Shown: positions 11,836 through 23,499 of the stretch, piece after piece
Layout: the number at the start of each line of letters is the position of its first letter
Position numbering within the stretch: position 1 is the stretch's first letter
NCBI GenBank assembly: GCA_947396885.1
Contig: CANDYH010000001.1
Location: 1-64,000 of the forward strand
Direction: 5' to 3'
DNA length: 64,000 nucleotides
DNA from: Heligmosomoides polygyrus polygyrus
Taxonomy: Eukaryota > Nematoda > Chromadorea > Rhabditida > Heligmosomidae
Made by a program: the position numbers and the translations under genes
The notes under the pieces: model-generated
The model's input: the letters and a program-made list of their open reading frames with translations, nothing else
Databases searched by the model: none
Told to the model about the DNA's origin: nothing

Positions 11836-12350
11836 AGTAGAAAATGTTCATGTTAATTCAAGCACGTCCCCTCCCCCACTTGGACATATGTATTCTACTG
11901 AAATCAAAAGGACACACACACCGGCTACGGTATTTGGAAGGGTAACCATAGCATCCCGTGCTGATGGCAAGCAGCTACCTGAGGCGCGTCTTAATACGCC
12001 GCCATGTTTTCATTCCAATAACAGATTCCTTTCGTTTCAGCGATGGGTTGGATTTTCTGTACGTATAGAGCAAATTCCTGTGTAGCTCCAAATTTCTGTC
12101 AAATTCTGGCGCATCTCTTCCGAATTTCGATCCGTAAGGCTCTTGCATAATTTGACCTTTTCTATTGTCATGAGAATTCGTTTAAAACTTTCTGTCATTG
12201 ACAGACACCGTGTACTCGTTGGATACATGTCCGTCCACCGAAGAACACGTCCTCATGGATTTTTTAATCAATTCTTTGGTTGTAAGCGTTCTGGAATTCC
12301 TGTCCTGCTCTTTTCGAATATGAGCTTTACATTTAATTCATCTATGTGTC
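11836..12350. other. No gene recognised
   Basis: This linker lies between the fold-back fragment and the RTE fragment. No exon, RNA or repeat could be supported. Confidence 0.3.
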
Positions 12351-13610
12351 TAACGGGCCACGAAGGTAGGGGAAGAAATTCACATCGGGGACCACCTTTT
12401 GGGGTGGAACGAGCGGGGTAAAAAGGGCCTGAGTACATCATGTGGCCAAAGATCATGCAACAAAAAAGAAACTCGCAGTTCCACAAGCCTCGCTCCCTAT
12501 GATGGAGTCCCAGAACGACCATCAACTGGACATGTACACCTCCCTTGCCGGCCTTTGGGGAGATACGGTGACGGACGACATTGACGAACAATACGACCGC
12601 TTCGTGCACCATCTCCACGATAGTGTTAAGGGAGCCAAGATCTTGAAGAGCACCAAGAGACGTCTTTCTCCAGAAACTCTCGAGCTGATACGCCAGCATT
12701 GAGTAACACGAACATCAGGCAACTACTAACTACGTCTGAGCTTGCGAAGCTATGCAGAGCAGAGCGGCGATAAAGAGGGATCTTAAAGGCCTATCGAAGA
12801 AACCGCAGATGAGCTTCTACTTTGCCTTTCTGGAAGGAATGACGATTTCATGAAAGCAGTCATCTTGTTTTCGGAGTTGGCGAAGTTCCAGAGGGTATTG
12901 CGTGTGCTCAACCCTGCTTTTGCAGATTCAGCCAACACTTTCACTCTTCTCTCTTTGGCCTATGTCATACCATCGCTCACCCCGAGCGAAGCCTAATGAT
13001 AGGCTCCCATATCGACTCATCGCTTTGCGCGATCGATATGGGAACCTATCATTAGGCATCGCTCGGGGTGAGCGATGGTATGACATAGGCCAAAGAGAGA
13101 AGAGTGAAAGTGTTGGCTGAATCTGCAAAAGCAGGGTTGAGCACACGCAATACCCTCTGGAACTTCGCCAACTCCGAGAACAAGATGACTGCTTTCATGA
13201 AATCGTCATTCCTTCCAGAAAGGCAAAGTAGAAGCTCATCTGCGGTTTCTTCGATGGTCACCTGCCCGCAAGACTCCATCCATCTCAGTGGAAGACAGCA
13301 AGACCGCCTTACTGTACAAGAAGGGAGACGTGCACAACGTTGGCAACTATCGCCCGACATGCTGTCTGTAGTCTACACAGAGGACACAGAAGCTGTTCAT
13401 TCGAGACATCCTGAATAGGATTAGCAGGACGTTAGACGAAGGGCAGCCATGCGAACAAGCAGGATTTCGGAGAGGATTCAAGACGATCTACCACATACAC
13501 GCCATTTCGAAGCGCATCGAAGTATCGCGAGAGTACTAGCTCTAGCTGTGTCTTACGTTTATCGACCTGAAGAAGGCATTCGACTCCGTCGAAACCAGGG
13601 TCAAGCGTGG
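12351..13610 (+). pseudogene. RTE-type LINE fragment, rearranged
   Basis: Blocks match the RTE element at 23500-26853: the endonuclease end (about 12351-12480), the linker with STKRRLSPETLELIRQ (about 12640-12700), and reverse-transcriptase pieces (about 13280-13600) with KKGDVHNVGNYRP and FIDLKKAFDSVE. Internal deletions and stops are frequent. The middle (12793-13255) is a long palindrome in which part of the LINE appears once in sense and once in antisense. It is dead and probably an old, rearranged insertion. Confidence 0.82.
12793..13255. repeat. Near-perfect palindrome, 223-bp arms
   Basis: The arms 12793-13015 and 13033-13255 are reverse complements with only a few mismatches seen, separated by 17 bases. 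The right arm is RTE sense sequence (the linker upstream of reverse transcriptase); the left arm is the same sequence inverted. Such a structure can form by template switching or snap-back during reverse transcription or repair. The inner tips (about 12992-13015 and 13033-13056) do not match the RTE copy. Confidence 0.9.
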
Positions 13611-14440
13611 AGTTCGATTTTTGCTGGAAATTTACGACCCCCCCCTCAGAAGCGGTATTCGTACGACCCCCTCCCTCTCTCTTCCACTGTTCTATTTCTT
13701 GCATTTCTTGATTTTTTCAAGGTTTCTGGTGTATTTTGAACTCTTTAATAGATTCTTCTTTTCAGGTGCGGCTTCGGCACTGAAGAGAACAATGAAACGA
13801 GTTTCCTGAACAATACATGTTTTCAAAACACAATAAAATTCTTTAAAATTTTGAGTGCTATTTTCGACACTTCAAAATGAAGATTTTCTAGTAGCAGTCT
13901 TCCAATCATCACTGTTCAATTTATGAAGTTTTTTTTTCAGGACGTCATGGACACGGAACATTCTTCTACCTGAAGAAGCAACGTTTGTATCTGAAATTGT
14001 GCTCTGAAATTGTGTTATATAAAATGTTGAGTATTACTTCCTGACAACGACTTAAGTGCTTTCCTTATGAATTTTTTGAAGCGCTTATCAAATCGATTAT
14101 GGAGCGGAAAACGAAGGATGGACGATGGACTTCCCTGTGGAAATAATGTTCTCACATCCTAAGAAAACGTCATAAAAAAACGAAAATGAAGCTACATAAA
14201 CCCAAGCTCTGTGAGCGATACAGCAAAAAACAACAACGTAATTTTCGGCAGCGATGACGGAGCTGCGATGACGATATGATTAGGATGGATCGTAAGCAAA
14301 GTTCTCGTTTTTCATGAAAAAAATTATTTTTTAGCCGGAGCAGACCACCCATACGAATAAAATTCTGCCACAAAAACTTGAATCTCGTGAACAAAAGATA
14401 AAGTCAAAGAGAAAGATAATACAAACAAAACACCTCACGA
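13611..14440. other. No gene recognised
   Basis: This stretch is low-complexity AT-rich DNA with several T runs. Acceptor-like TTTTCAG sites occur near 13765 and 13940, but I could not build exons from them. Confidence 0.3.
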
Positions 14441-14540
14441 GATGTGATTCGGTGGCACAATCGGTAGGTGTGCCGCCTCATAGTAGCAGATTGGCGGGGT
14501 TTGGAGTTCGAGTGCGCGTATTGCCAATATTCACATATTA
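14440..14540 (+). repeat. Degenerate tRNA-like / SINE-like sequence
   Basis: The sequence has an A-box-like segment (TGGCACAATCGGTAGG, about 14452-14467) and a B-box-like segment (GAGTTCGAGTGC, about 14505-14516) at tRNA-like spacing. The cloverleaf pairing is poor, so it is better read as a tRNA-derived SINE remnant than as a working tRNA. Confidence 0.4.
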
Positions 14541-15289
14541 TTCTGTTCCTATTATGCTTTCCCATGATCACAGGAATCAATTTTAGACCATAAAGGCTTG
14601 CAAAAACAAACAAAATGCTGTCTAATTGCGCCTTCATATGTGAAAGTTTTTCAACGATGCGTGTTTTCGTCATATTATTTCTCTGAAAATAAAGTCTTGT
14701 TGCTCTTCCCTTCGAGTCAGTAGCTATGGTATAAAACTGTAAAACGCGACGAGCGCTTGTCACACCAGCAGAATCTTACAAAAGCCAGTGATGAACAATC
14801 TTCTCCAGTGTTTATAATACTTCTGTGCCTCGAGGTTGTTAGGTGGAACTATTTGTTGGCCTGGCGTTTCGACCGTTTGTCGTCCTCAAATGCCCAAGAA
14901 ATGGCTCGAGGTTTTATCTTTACAACCTACCCGAACAAGCGCCTCACCCCCGGGAACGTTTAAGACCTAACGGAAACACATTGCAAAAACCCGACAGGTG
15001 AAGACGAACTGACACGGTGCTCCACCGACTGAAGTAGCGATTCGAAATGTTAGCCAGTAAAGCCGTACAATAACTTGCGACGAGCATGGTAAACCTTCAA
15101 AAGCCGCTGGATGTTTATAATACGAGAAAATTCTTTTTTTCAAACATTAATTCAGGATTCCCCCCCCCAAGCCACCATACAGGTCGTCAGCGTTTCTTTC
15201 TACAATATGCGATTGATAGCCTGTTCATTGAGGTTTGCTACATACGCTGAAGGATTTTGAGTTTCGAGGCGCTAAGCCTAACAATTCAG
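14541..15289. other. No gene recognised
   Basis: No supported exon was found. The final 30 bases contain the polypyrimidine and AACAATTCAG acceptor that precedes the first transporter exon seen in this window. Confidence 0.3.
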
Positions 15290-15555
15290 GCCTCATCGTC
15301 CGACGCAGCGTTGTCGCAGGAGGCTGCGCCCAACACAATGTTGCCGCTAGAGCTTGCGCCCAACGCAACGTTGCAGCCAGAGCTTCCGTCCAACGCAACA
15401 CTGGCGCAAGAGCTATATCTGAGGCGAATTCTTGAACCGTCGTACATTGTGAATAGTTTGGCCATTTTCTTGAGAATCTCCTCGTACATTTGGGGCGTGT
15501 GCATCTTTGTACTGGTGATTCACACCGCTAGGGAGGTCACGAGTGAAAGGAGCTG
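15290..15555 (+). CDS. ABCA-type transporter exon: extracellular loop end and membrane helix
   Basis: This exon lies between an acceptor (AACAATTCAG) and a GTGAAG donor, open in one frame. It encodes a region with about three tandem decapeptide-like repeats (units around APNTMLPLEL and APNATLQPEL), two N-glycosylation sequons, then RRILEPSY and a hydrophobic helix (NSLAIFL to FVLVI). It ends with TAREVTSERS, which resembles the conserved segment at the start of the cytoplasmic turn in ABCA membrane domains. It ends in phase 2, which does not fit the next visible exon at 21082, so a small exon or a lesion probably lies between. Assignment to the same gene as the downstream exons is inferred from strand, order and the expected ABCA domain sequence. 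Confidence 0.6.
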
Positions 15556-15984
15556 GTGAAGGTTAGTTCAAGAGGTTTTCACATGACAGCAGTCAAAGGG
15601 AGCCATTATTTAAGCGTTCGACAGATACCCTATGACGCGTTTTTGTTTTGTGTGTTTTGAAAGTGACGGCGCCAGCTGGCGGTATGGTTTTAATCCCTAT
15701 TAATTGCTTTTTATAGTTACTTATAATTTATTCATTAGTTTTCGATCTTTTTCGAGAGTTTTCGATCAACGCGATGTGTACTCTGTTCAACCGGCATGAA
15801 ACTCTCTTCGGATTCGGCTCACTAAAAAGCAAAACCTTCCGTTTATCAAGTTTCAGATTGAGGCATGTAGTCGACTAGGCTTTCTTGCTATTTCGTTAGT
15901 AATCTATATATGTCATATTTTGATGAACGAACGCCGACTTTTCCATTAGTTTGTTGAACGTTCAGCCCTAAAGCCGCGGTTCTC

Positions 15985-17500
15985 GTTACCGAAGATTGCC
16001 TATTTATTTATTTATTTATTTATTTATTTACGCCGCTAAGGACGTGCCAAACATAGTCATAAAGCAAAAGGCGAAACATGAATGCTAGATACAAGACAAA
16101 TGTAGTGCAGAAATTGCAATGAACAAAAAAAAATGAGCTTGAAACAAAGAAGAACAGAAGGAGATGAAGCAACTTATTAAAACTCAATAGTCAAAGACAT
16201 CGGAAAAAACATTCACAACAGAACAGACCAAGGATACAAGTTGGTTTCATGACAGAGATCCCACTTCCAGCAACAAAGCACTTAGGTAGCATTATTTAAC
16301 GGCCGAGTATATTGTGTATTTAAGAAAAAACGAAAAGACAAAGAAAATTTCAATACTGGAACCAGCAAAGCCGAAAGCAAGATATGAAAGCGTAAACCCA
16401 TCTAGTATCATAGATGAACGCATTTCATGTGTTTGAATCTATTTCTCCCTAAGCACGCACCACCAGGCGGGCTCCGTATCTCAGAAACCTCATTATACTG
16501 GTGCGCACCTGGCAATGGCCCAGGGAGAGGTCAATCGAAACAATGATAAAGGGGCAATACAGTGCTGGTTGGTAATACGCAGATAGGGGATGTAGAGCTC
16601 ATCGGTTCCAGTGCAGGTAACTTGCAGCAACAACTGCCATTAATAAAACAAATAAGCCTTGAACGGAACGGAAGATAAAATATATAAAGAGAAGATCACG
16701 ACCCATGACCGTTTATATGAAATTAGACCACCCGATCAGACATGAATAACTGAGAATAATGAGACATCTGCCCAGAAGAAACCAACTATCACAATCATCA
16801 ACTAGTAGAGTATCACCAAAACATAAATCTAAAACAGAACACAAAAGTCTCAAAAGCCATTCATTATTAAAGAACCAAAAAGCGACTATTCAATGGCTGG
16901 AGAAACTTGAAGCAAGAACTGTACGAAAAGGCGAGGGAAGGACGTGGAATCAACAGGGAGCACAATAGGCACCGGTAAGCATGCCCAAGACGAAAAACCA
17001 GGTAGCAGGTAGGCCGGAGGGACCATCAGTTGAACATTCGACAACGGAAGATGTCAGCAGAGCATTTGATCGAATAGAAAAGGTTGAGTTAGTACTAAAC
17101 CCGAGCTGCTTTATATGAAATATTTAAGCACTAAATAAGATCAAGCTTTAGAAAATTATTTCTCACACTAGGAATGTCATCCGAAGTAACCAATTCATTA
17201 GGAAACAAATCTACCCATCTCGCAAAATGGCTAAAGATATTGTTAAACCTCACAGAATAGTTCTTCTCGCAAATTCTAGAGTATTAGAGATTAAAGCCTC
17301 CATCCTACAAGATGAGGGCAAGAGCGACCAATATTTGCCCATCTTTAGTTTCGACCTACCCTGCAGAATGTGGAGGCAAAAAATAGGATCAACGGCTATT
17401 TGAGCCAAACTGTTGCTGTGAGGTCGACGAAAGGTTGTCTGTTAGCGATGTTTCTTCTCAGCTGAAGGAGGTTTCTCGAATAAAACCGCTTTCATTTTCT
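15985..17500 (-). pseudogene. CR1-like LINE 3' fragment
   Basis: Read on the minus strand, about 17100-17300 encodes a segment like RWVDLFPNELVTSDDIPSVR followed by FLKLDLI, the pattern seen at the C-terminus of CR1/Jockey-type reverse transcriptases (FF..R....WN.LP..V). Next comes about 1.1 kb of non-coding sequence ending in a run of (TAAA/AATA) units at 15985-16032, resembling the tandem-repeat tail of CR1-like elements. The upstream limit is uncertain. It is a 5'-truncated insertion inside a transporter intron. Confidence 0.6.
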
Positions 17501-17545
17501 TTGTGACGATAAGGATTTATGAACTGCACAACAGGTGGCTAGTAC

Positions 17546-18221
17546 AGTTATGTTCGAACGAATATATCCGAATACATAATCAATCATTCGATATTTCTAG
17601 GTTTTCAAATATTTGTTCGAATTCGAACATCGAAAGGGAGCCATATTAAAATGTTATTCAAAAATCGAACCATTTTATTCAAATATCGAATAAACTCCAA
17701 ATCTTTAAGCACGAAACCTGGCTCTAAAACTTATAAAATAAACACTTCGACTATTTGAAAAATAAAATATCGACAACATTTCTCAAAAGCACAACTACAG
17801 AACATCGAAACTAGAAGATGTCTTACATGTTTACGTATAACTGGCCACTATAGTGGTGTAGTCTTGAGAAATTTTATCGAATAAGTGAACGATTAAATTC
17901 GATGTCAAAAATTTTCGAGCGAATGTAAGAACGAGTTTATTCGCTCATCAGTTTTTGGATGATCGAAAATCGAATAATCTCCATTTTTCGTTTGTTCCTT
18001 AGTTATATTCGAATATTCGAATAGTCGAATGTTTTTCAAATCAGTTTCTGGGTTTGGAGATTTGAAGTTTCGAATATCTATAAAAATAAAAATAAAAATA
18101 AATAGCTCCTTTTCGATGTTCGAATTCGAACGAATGTTCGAAAATCTAGAAATATCGAATATTTGGCTATTCTAATAAATTATTCAAGTAGTTATTCGAA
18201 CACATTCGTTCAAGCACAACT
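17546..18221. mobile_element. TTCGAA-rich fold-back element
   Basis: The ends form an inverted repeat of roughly 110 bp. The left arm (from 17546) and the reverse complement of the right arm (to 18221) share GTTATGTTCGAACGAAT-like ends, TCGATATTTCTAG and TGTTCGAATTCGAACATCGAAA. The interior is rich in TTCGAATA motifs. No coding capacity is visible. It is a non-autonomous DNA element of uncertain superfamily. Confidence 0.65.
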
Positions 18222-18242
18222 TTTGGATGTTCTATAATAGTA

Positions 18243-19162
18243 CAGGGTACGCCCAAATTATGGCGACAGCTCATGCGCGAACAATTTCTCATCCTATTCG
18301 GAGCGTCTTTTTTTCTGTGCTTTGATTGTTTTTATTGCGTCGATTTTATTATGCCTATCTCAGTCAAGGATAAAAACAAATTGTTCTTCAACTTTGTGGA
18401 ACGTTCGTGTCACTCTGCTTCAATCATTGAATTTTACTGTATTGGCTTCTCGGCACGCGATATTATCCACGGTTTTGGAGCTCATCAAAGTGTTATATAT
18501 AGATCCATTAGACGCTACGATAACCAGAAAACCGGATACGATAGATCCGGACAAGGAAGACAGTATCATTGATGACTACGGACAACATTAGGAAGGTACG
18601 TGAGCGAATTCGCAGAAACCCGGCGCGCTCGGTCCGCCGGAAGTCGCAAGAAATGGAGATCAAGAAGAATTATTTGGACCTTCCAAAGGATGAGGAGTTA
18701 CTCTGGGCTAGTGCTCTCTTTGGAAACCGCTTCTGAACCTTTCAACAGGACGGAGCTCCAGCTCATAGAGCAAGAACGGTGCAGGACTGGTACAAAGGGA
18801 ACTTCCCAGTCTTCATCAGCTTCCACGAGTTGTCAGCCAACTCTCTGGATTTGCATCTGATGGATTACATTGTCTGAGCAGTTCTGAAAGCCAAAGCTTG
18901 CCGGAATCCTCATCGCTCCGTGGATTCTTTAAATAAGTTCCCAGAAGGCGTGGGATGAGCTCAACGCGCCATACTTGCGTGCTGCCGTCGATGCCTTCTC
19001 GAAGCGTGTCGAAGCCTGTATCGACGCCGTTGGAGATATATTCAAATCTCAATATTGTGTATAATTTACAGTAGACTAATAAACATTATCGCATCGTTGG
19101 TTTCTCGGAAGTGCTGCATCAGAAATTTGAGTACCTTGTCGCCATAAATTTGGCGCACCCTG
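18243..19162 (+). mobile_element. Tc1-like element with decayed transposase
   Basis: This 920-bp element is flanked by TA (18241-18242 and 19163-19164). Its terminal repeats begin CAGGGTACGCCCAAATTATG on the left and CAGGGTGCGCCAAATTTATG on the right strand. The plus strand encodes a decayed transposase. The N-terminal part is at 18352-18572. After an internal deletion and stops, FQQDGAPAHRARTVQDWYKG (about 18736-18800) and a LHLMDYIV block follow. The QQDGAPAH motif holds the second catalytic aspartate of Tc1/mariner transposases. It is dead. Confidence 0.83.
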
Positions 19163-19830
19163 TACATACATTTGATGCCATTTGTGATCGTGATTTCGGT
19201 ATTCGGTATCAGGATGGTGATTGGCCAGTTAAAGTACATAACCACCTTTTGTAAGTAAAATTTGAATGTTGTTTCAAACGTGTAACGTCTTTTAATGGAG
19301 AAATAGCACGGTTTTTTAATTGTTTGTTCACCTTTAAGCAACACTTATGAACTAAAGTTAAGCAGGCAAACCGTGGTAACTAGAATCGCAGGTCGAGCAG
19401 AAAGATCGAGATAGCAAAGTGCAAAAAATCCGTGCAGTTTCTCACTGAAACCTTAAATGATTGGCAGTAAAGATTGAAAGAAGTCGGGTGAAGGTACGGC
19501 GCAGTTCAAACACTTGGTACACCGTCAGGTTTCCACCACTCGTTGTTTAGGATGAACTATGAAGCTGTATTATAATAAAAAGGATAGACATTTTGTAACC
19601 GTCTTCTTCTCAGTTATAAGCTCTAAGCTGACTAATATTGATTGACGTTTCGGGCCTTAAGACCTTTTTTGGGTCTAAAATAACTACGCTACATATCACA
19701 CACATACATGCTCAACAGAACAACTGACGCTTTACAGATCCTGACGTCACAGGAAAGAAGGAACGGAGGCCTGTGACTTTCTTTTGAGCGATTTGGCAGT
19801 AAATGAAGTGCAGGATCTCTGGGTTCTTAT

Positions 19831-20535
19831 TATACATCCACGGACAGTGAATGATCAACAGTCTCTCAATTTCGCCATATCATCCTCGGCAGTCCCTCAG
19901 AGACTGATAAGCTTAATTGCATACTTCATTTCTTCCTTCTTGTTGTTGGTGGTTGTCAGTGCTTTATCTCAAGCACTTCTTTGTTCTTCTTGTCTACAGT
20001 ATCTGTAAGATTTTTGTGGAGAATCGAAGCTCGCAGTTGCGGCAATGAACGAGATTGTGGTGCCTTGAAAACGGATAATCTGGGTAGCTTTGAGTGTTAT
20101 GCAGCGTTCTTAAATGCTCGTCCATTCTCTACCTGTTCCACCTGGATAGAATTCATCACGCGCCACACGGACCACTCTGTTTACCACACACCTCATTTGG
20201 CAGGCCATGTTGTTCTCTTCACAGATTAAGCAATCTGACCTTTCACACTGACTCTCGTAAGAACGCGATGTTGTAAGCAGGAGCCTCAAGGACACGAGAC
20301 ACGAGATCCACTGCCGCAATTGCGTGTCTCGATTCTCCGCAGAAATCTAACAGATACTGTGGAGAGAAAGATCAAGGAAACACTGGAAATAAAGCATTGG
20401 CAACCACCAATCAAAGGTAAGGAAGTAATAAAGTACACAGTGAACCTCATCAGTCTCTGGGGGAACACGGCGAGACTGCCGAGGATAATGGCGACATTGG
20501 GAGATAGGAGGACGGCCACTATCCGTGGATGTATA
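19831..20535. pseudogene. GIY-YIG endonuclease fragments in inverted duplication
   Basis: On the minus strand, about 20319-20030 reads as a cysteine-rich segment (CLICEENNMACQMRCVV) followed by a degenerate FYPGGTGR and EHLRTLHNTQSYPDYPF. This pattern resembles the GIY-YIG nuclease region of Penelope-like elements (CxxC, C-x-VYKxxC, YIGETGRPL). The segment after it, with LTDTV and EALEIKHWQPP-like residues, occurs twice: once on the minus strand at 19831-20044 and once on the plus strand at 20312-20535, as reverse complements. Both copies are decayed. The family assignment is from motif memory. Confidence 0.5.
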
Positions 20536-21081
20536 TAAAATCCCCAGAGGCTTGCACTTCATCAAACGCCGAACTGTCCAACAGGAAGCCCTTCCTCCCT
20601 CCCTTCCTTCCCGTGAGGATAGGGTTTGTAAAGGGTCAGTTGTTCTGATGAACATGTATGTGTGTGTGATATGTAGCATAGCTATTTTAGACCTAAAGAA
20701 AGACTTGAGGAAATGTAAAATGTAGTCAATCTATACTGGGCAACTTCGCGTTTCACAATTGAGAACCAGACGGTACTAGTTGAAGGCCAGAGAACACAAT
20801 TTAAAGGAAGTTTATAATCACTCAATCGGTTCATAATGTTTCTGAGGCATCCCGTATCTCTGCTAATGACGATTTGTTCTAAAAATTAACTGCCGCAGAA
20901 GAAATTTTCGCTGTCTTCATGAGGAGACTTTCATTTGTAAAATATTCCTTCATAGTCATGTTTGCAAATGAGACTGCAGACCGTTCACACGAGTTCCCTA
21001 TGATTGAAGGGTAAGCTACGTCCAAGACCGTGGTTTTAATGTGTAGCTGCCTAGAGACAGCTCACTGAGCTATTGTTTCAG

Positions 21082-21803
21082 GATTTCCTCTCTGTCATTG
21101 GTTTGTCTACGCCCGTCTTCTATCTGTCGCACGTGCTCTACGATTCAATCAAGTGCCTCATTGTGTTCATTGTATGCTGCATTCCGCTGAGGACTAAGCT
21201 TGGAGCAAGTTTCAACGTATGGTTATTTAGCTGCCCCAGTACCCTTTAACATTGTACGTATTTTCAGCCAGCGTATCGCTGTTTTTTGTTACCATGATTC
21301 TCTATGGCATATCAGCAGTTGCCTTTGCCGTGCTCATATCTTCGTTGTTAAAAACCACGAACACTGTCCTTAAAGGTAGAAGGGGATGAACGGCTTTTTG
21401 ACCCCCTATGGAGCGGCTGGTTCTCAACTTCGATCCAATTTAGTGGTGATAGTGCTGTGGGTGGTGCTAGTAGGAGTTGTTTTCCGAGCGCCTCGTGCGG
21501 AGAAAATTCTCTACTGCGCAATGTACTCGCTGAATCCGAACGCTGTGTTGTCCTACGCGCTGAAGTCGTTCGCCGATTATATGAGTAGAGGTGACTGCCT
21601 TGTGGTTTCTGAGCGTTTCGAGGAGTACAAAAAGATCTCATCTACTGTTTCGGATCGCTCACTATCGTGGCTGAATATGTTCAAAGACGCAACGTTCAAC
21701 TTCACCATTGGAGCGGCAGTGCTCATGCTGCTGGTTGATATCATTTGGATGAGCGCAGCAACGTTGTTCTTCGACCATCTGTTTAGCGACAGCGACTTTT
21801 TAG
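21082..21803 (+). CDS. ABCA-type transporter: three exons of the first membrane domain
   Basis: Exons 21082-21208, 21268-21375 and 21444-21803 join in phase, with introns of 59 and 68 bp and TTTCAG or TTTAG acceptors. They encode FLSVIGLSTPVFYLSHVLYD and following hydrophobic helices, then FFVTMILYGISAVAFAVLISS, then a helix, a loop, and FTIGAAVLMLLVDIIWMSAA ending near LFSDSDF. This succession matches the membrane helices before the first nucleotide-binding domain of ABCA lipid-type transporters (the Caenorhabditis ced-7/abt group). A possible next exon begins after the acceptor at 21886 but soon meets stops. Reading frames are clean here, unlike in the later exons. Confidence 0.72.
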
Positions 21804-21886
21804 GTTGCCGTTTGGCAAGAGGGTGTGTTTATGTCTGAGGTTGCTGGAATCGGCTTGGTAGGACCATTGTTGTCTTCGTCTTACAG

Positions 21887-23484
21887 CATTTGGGATCATC
21901 CGCCACTCGCCCATAGGAGGAGAACGGGAACAGCGAGACTGATGAAGGCCTGCTGCGGACGCGAGCTGGTATCTCAGTTCAACGATTGATCAAGGTGAGG
22001 CAAAATTGAATTGACAGAAGTTATCGTTGCATAATAGGTGGAGACTAGCAGCTTGAGCAGCTGAAGAAGGAGACTGAGCTCGCGTCTTATCGTTAGAGCC
22101 AAGCTATAGTATCCGCCGGTCTCTAGGATTTAAATCTTAAAGAGAAGCGGACCCAAGGCCGCGCGGCTATCACGATAATGATTCTCTTTCGGTTCCCTTT
22201 TCTTCGTAGGAGAAAGGACACGTTGATAATGAAGTATTTATAGTGAATAGAGCTATAAGAGCAGGATAAGGATACAAGATATATTACGATATGCTATAGA
22301 GACATAGTATAGAAGATTAATGCTCCACGACGAAGGGCGCGAGGTCGGTCGGATGAAGCTTGAGCCCACAGCAGCAACGACCCAATAAGAACGAACCGCG
22401 AACCGCACCTCAATTTCTCAGGGAGCAGTGCCCGGACAGGCTGACCTCCTAAGCGCCTTATTGTTGTGGCACTTAGGCAATCCGCCAGCTGCTGCGCTAA
22501 CATTAGTGTATGAGGACAACAACCCTCAATCCCTTACGTTACGCCAATATTTCAGTAGTGTGGTTGTCCTAGCAAAATATCCGGTGAGGCTATTGATTTA
22601 AGTAGTTCGTGTTGAAGCCCTCTTCTTCGTTCACGACACACACAAGAGTGAGTTATTACAGGTGAGATAAAACGAAATAAGATGAGAGTTATACAATAGA
22701 TTATGTGAATGATAACGATGTGAGATGTCCTATTGACCATGAGGATAAATGCTGACACTAGTAGTATTGGCTTCAAGTCAGACGTTGGCGGGATACCCAG
22801 AGACAATGCGGCGTGGCGGCGCAGAACCCACGGCGAGGATCCCAGGGAGTCAGAGACCAACGCAGATTCACAAGAGCCTCCTACCTAGACAACTGGTGAA
22901 ACGACTTCTTCCAATAAATGAGCGAGTATCATTCCCCTTAAGGTGATACAGGGCACCGACGGAGACAGAGACCACGAGCTCCTAACGACGGAGCTATTCC
23001 AAATAACATACAAACCACAGCCACAGCCACAACCCTTAAGCAACATGCAGGGTAGCTACCACACTAGCTGTAACGCGGGCGGGTGCCGACGTAGAGAAAG
23101 GCGACGACGAGCTTTTCGCAGCAATCCCACAAGGATAACACCAAGAGGATCTCCTGTTGAAACACGCAGTATAGCGACCACCAAGCGATATCAAGCACGT
23201 AGCACGTAGCCGTAGCGCGGGTGGGTAACGACGGAGAGAAAACGACGACGAGCTCGTAGCGGAGCAATCACACGAATAAATCCATGAGAGCCTTCCTTTA
23301 CGTCCCAGCCGCCAATTCCTGGGCGTGCGCTGCCGCATTGTTATTGCGTACCGCAGTAACCACTGTAATCCATAAAATCAATGCCATGCCTAATCGTTGA
23401 TACTCTACTCTCTTTTTTTCTGCTTTTTTCTAGCATTTCCCTTACGCTACGCTATAACTTCACCAGGTGGATTTTTGTTTTTGT
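21887..23484. other. Intron-like sequence with short direct repeats
   Basis: No gene could be supported. Two diverged copies of about 70 bp (near 23066-23133 and 23214-23281) share GCGGGNGGGT and GACGACGAGCT-like blocks, a period of about 148 bp. The segment could be part of an LTR or satellite, but I found no matching partner. It lies within the presumed transporter intron. Confidence 0.3.
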
Positions 23485-23499
23485 AGGATTCATGCTCCA

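Noticed and set aside
12902..13146. Two identical predicted small proteins on opposite strands
   Set aside because: They are the same palindromic sequence read from both strands and are not a gene pair.
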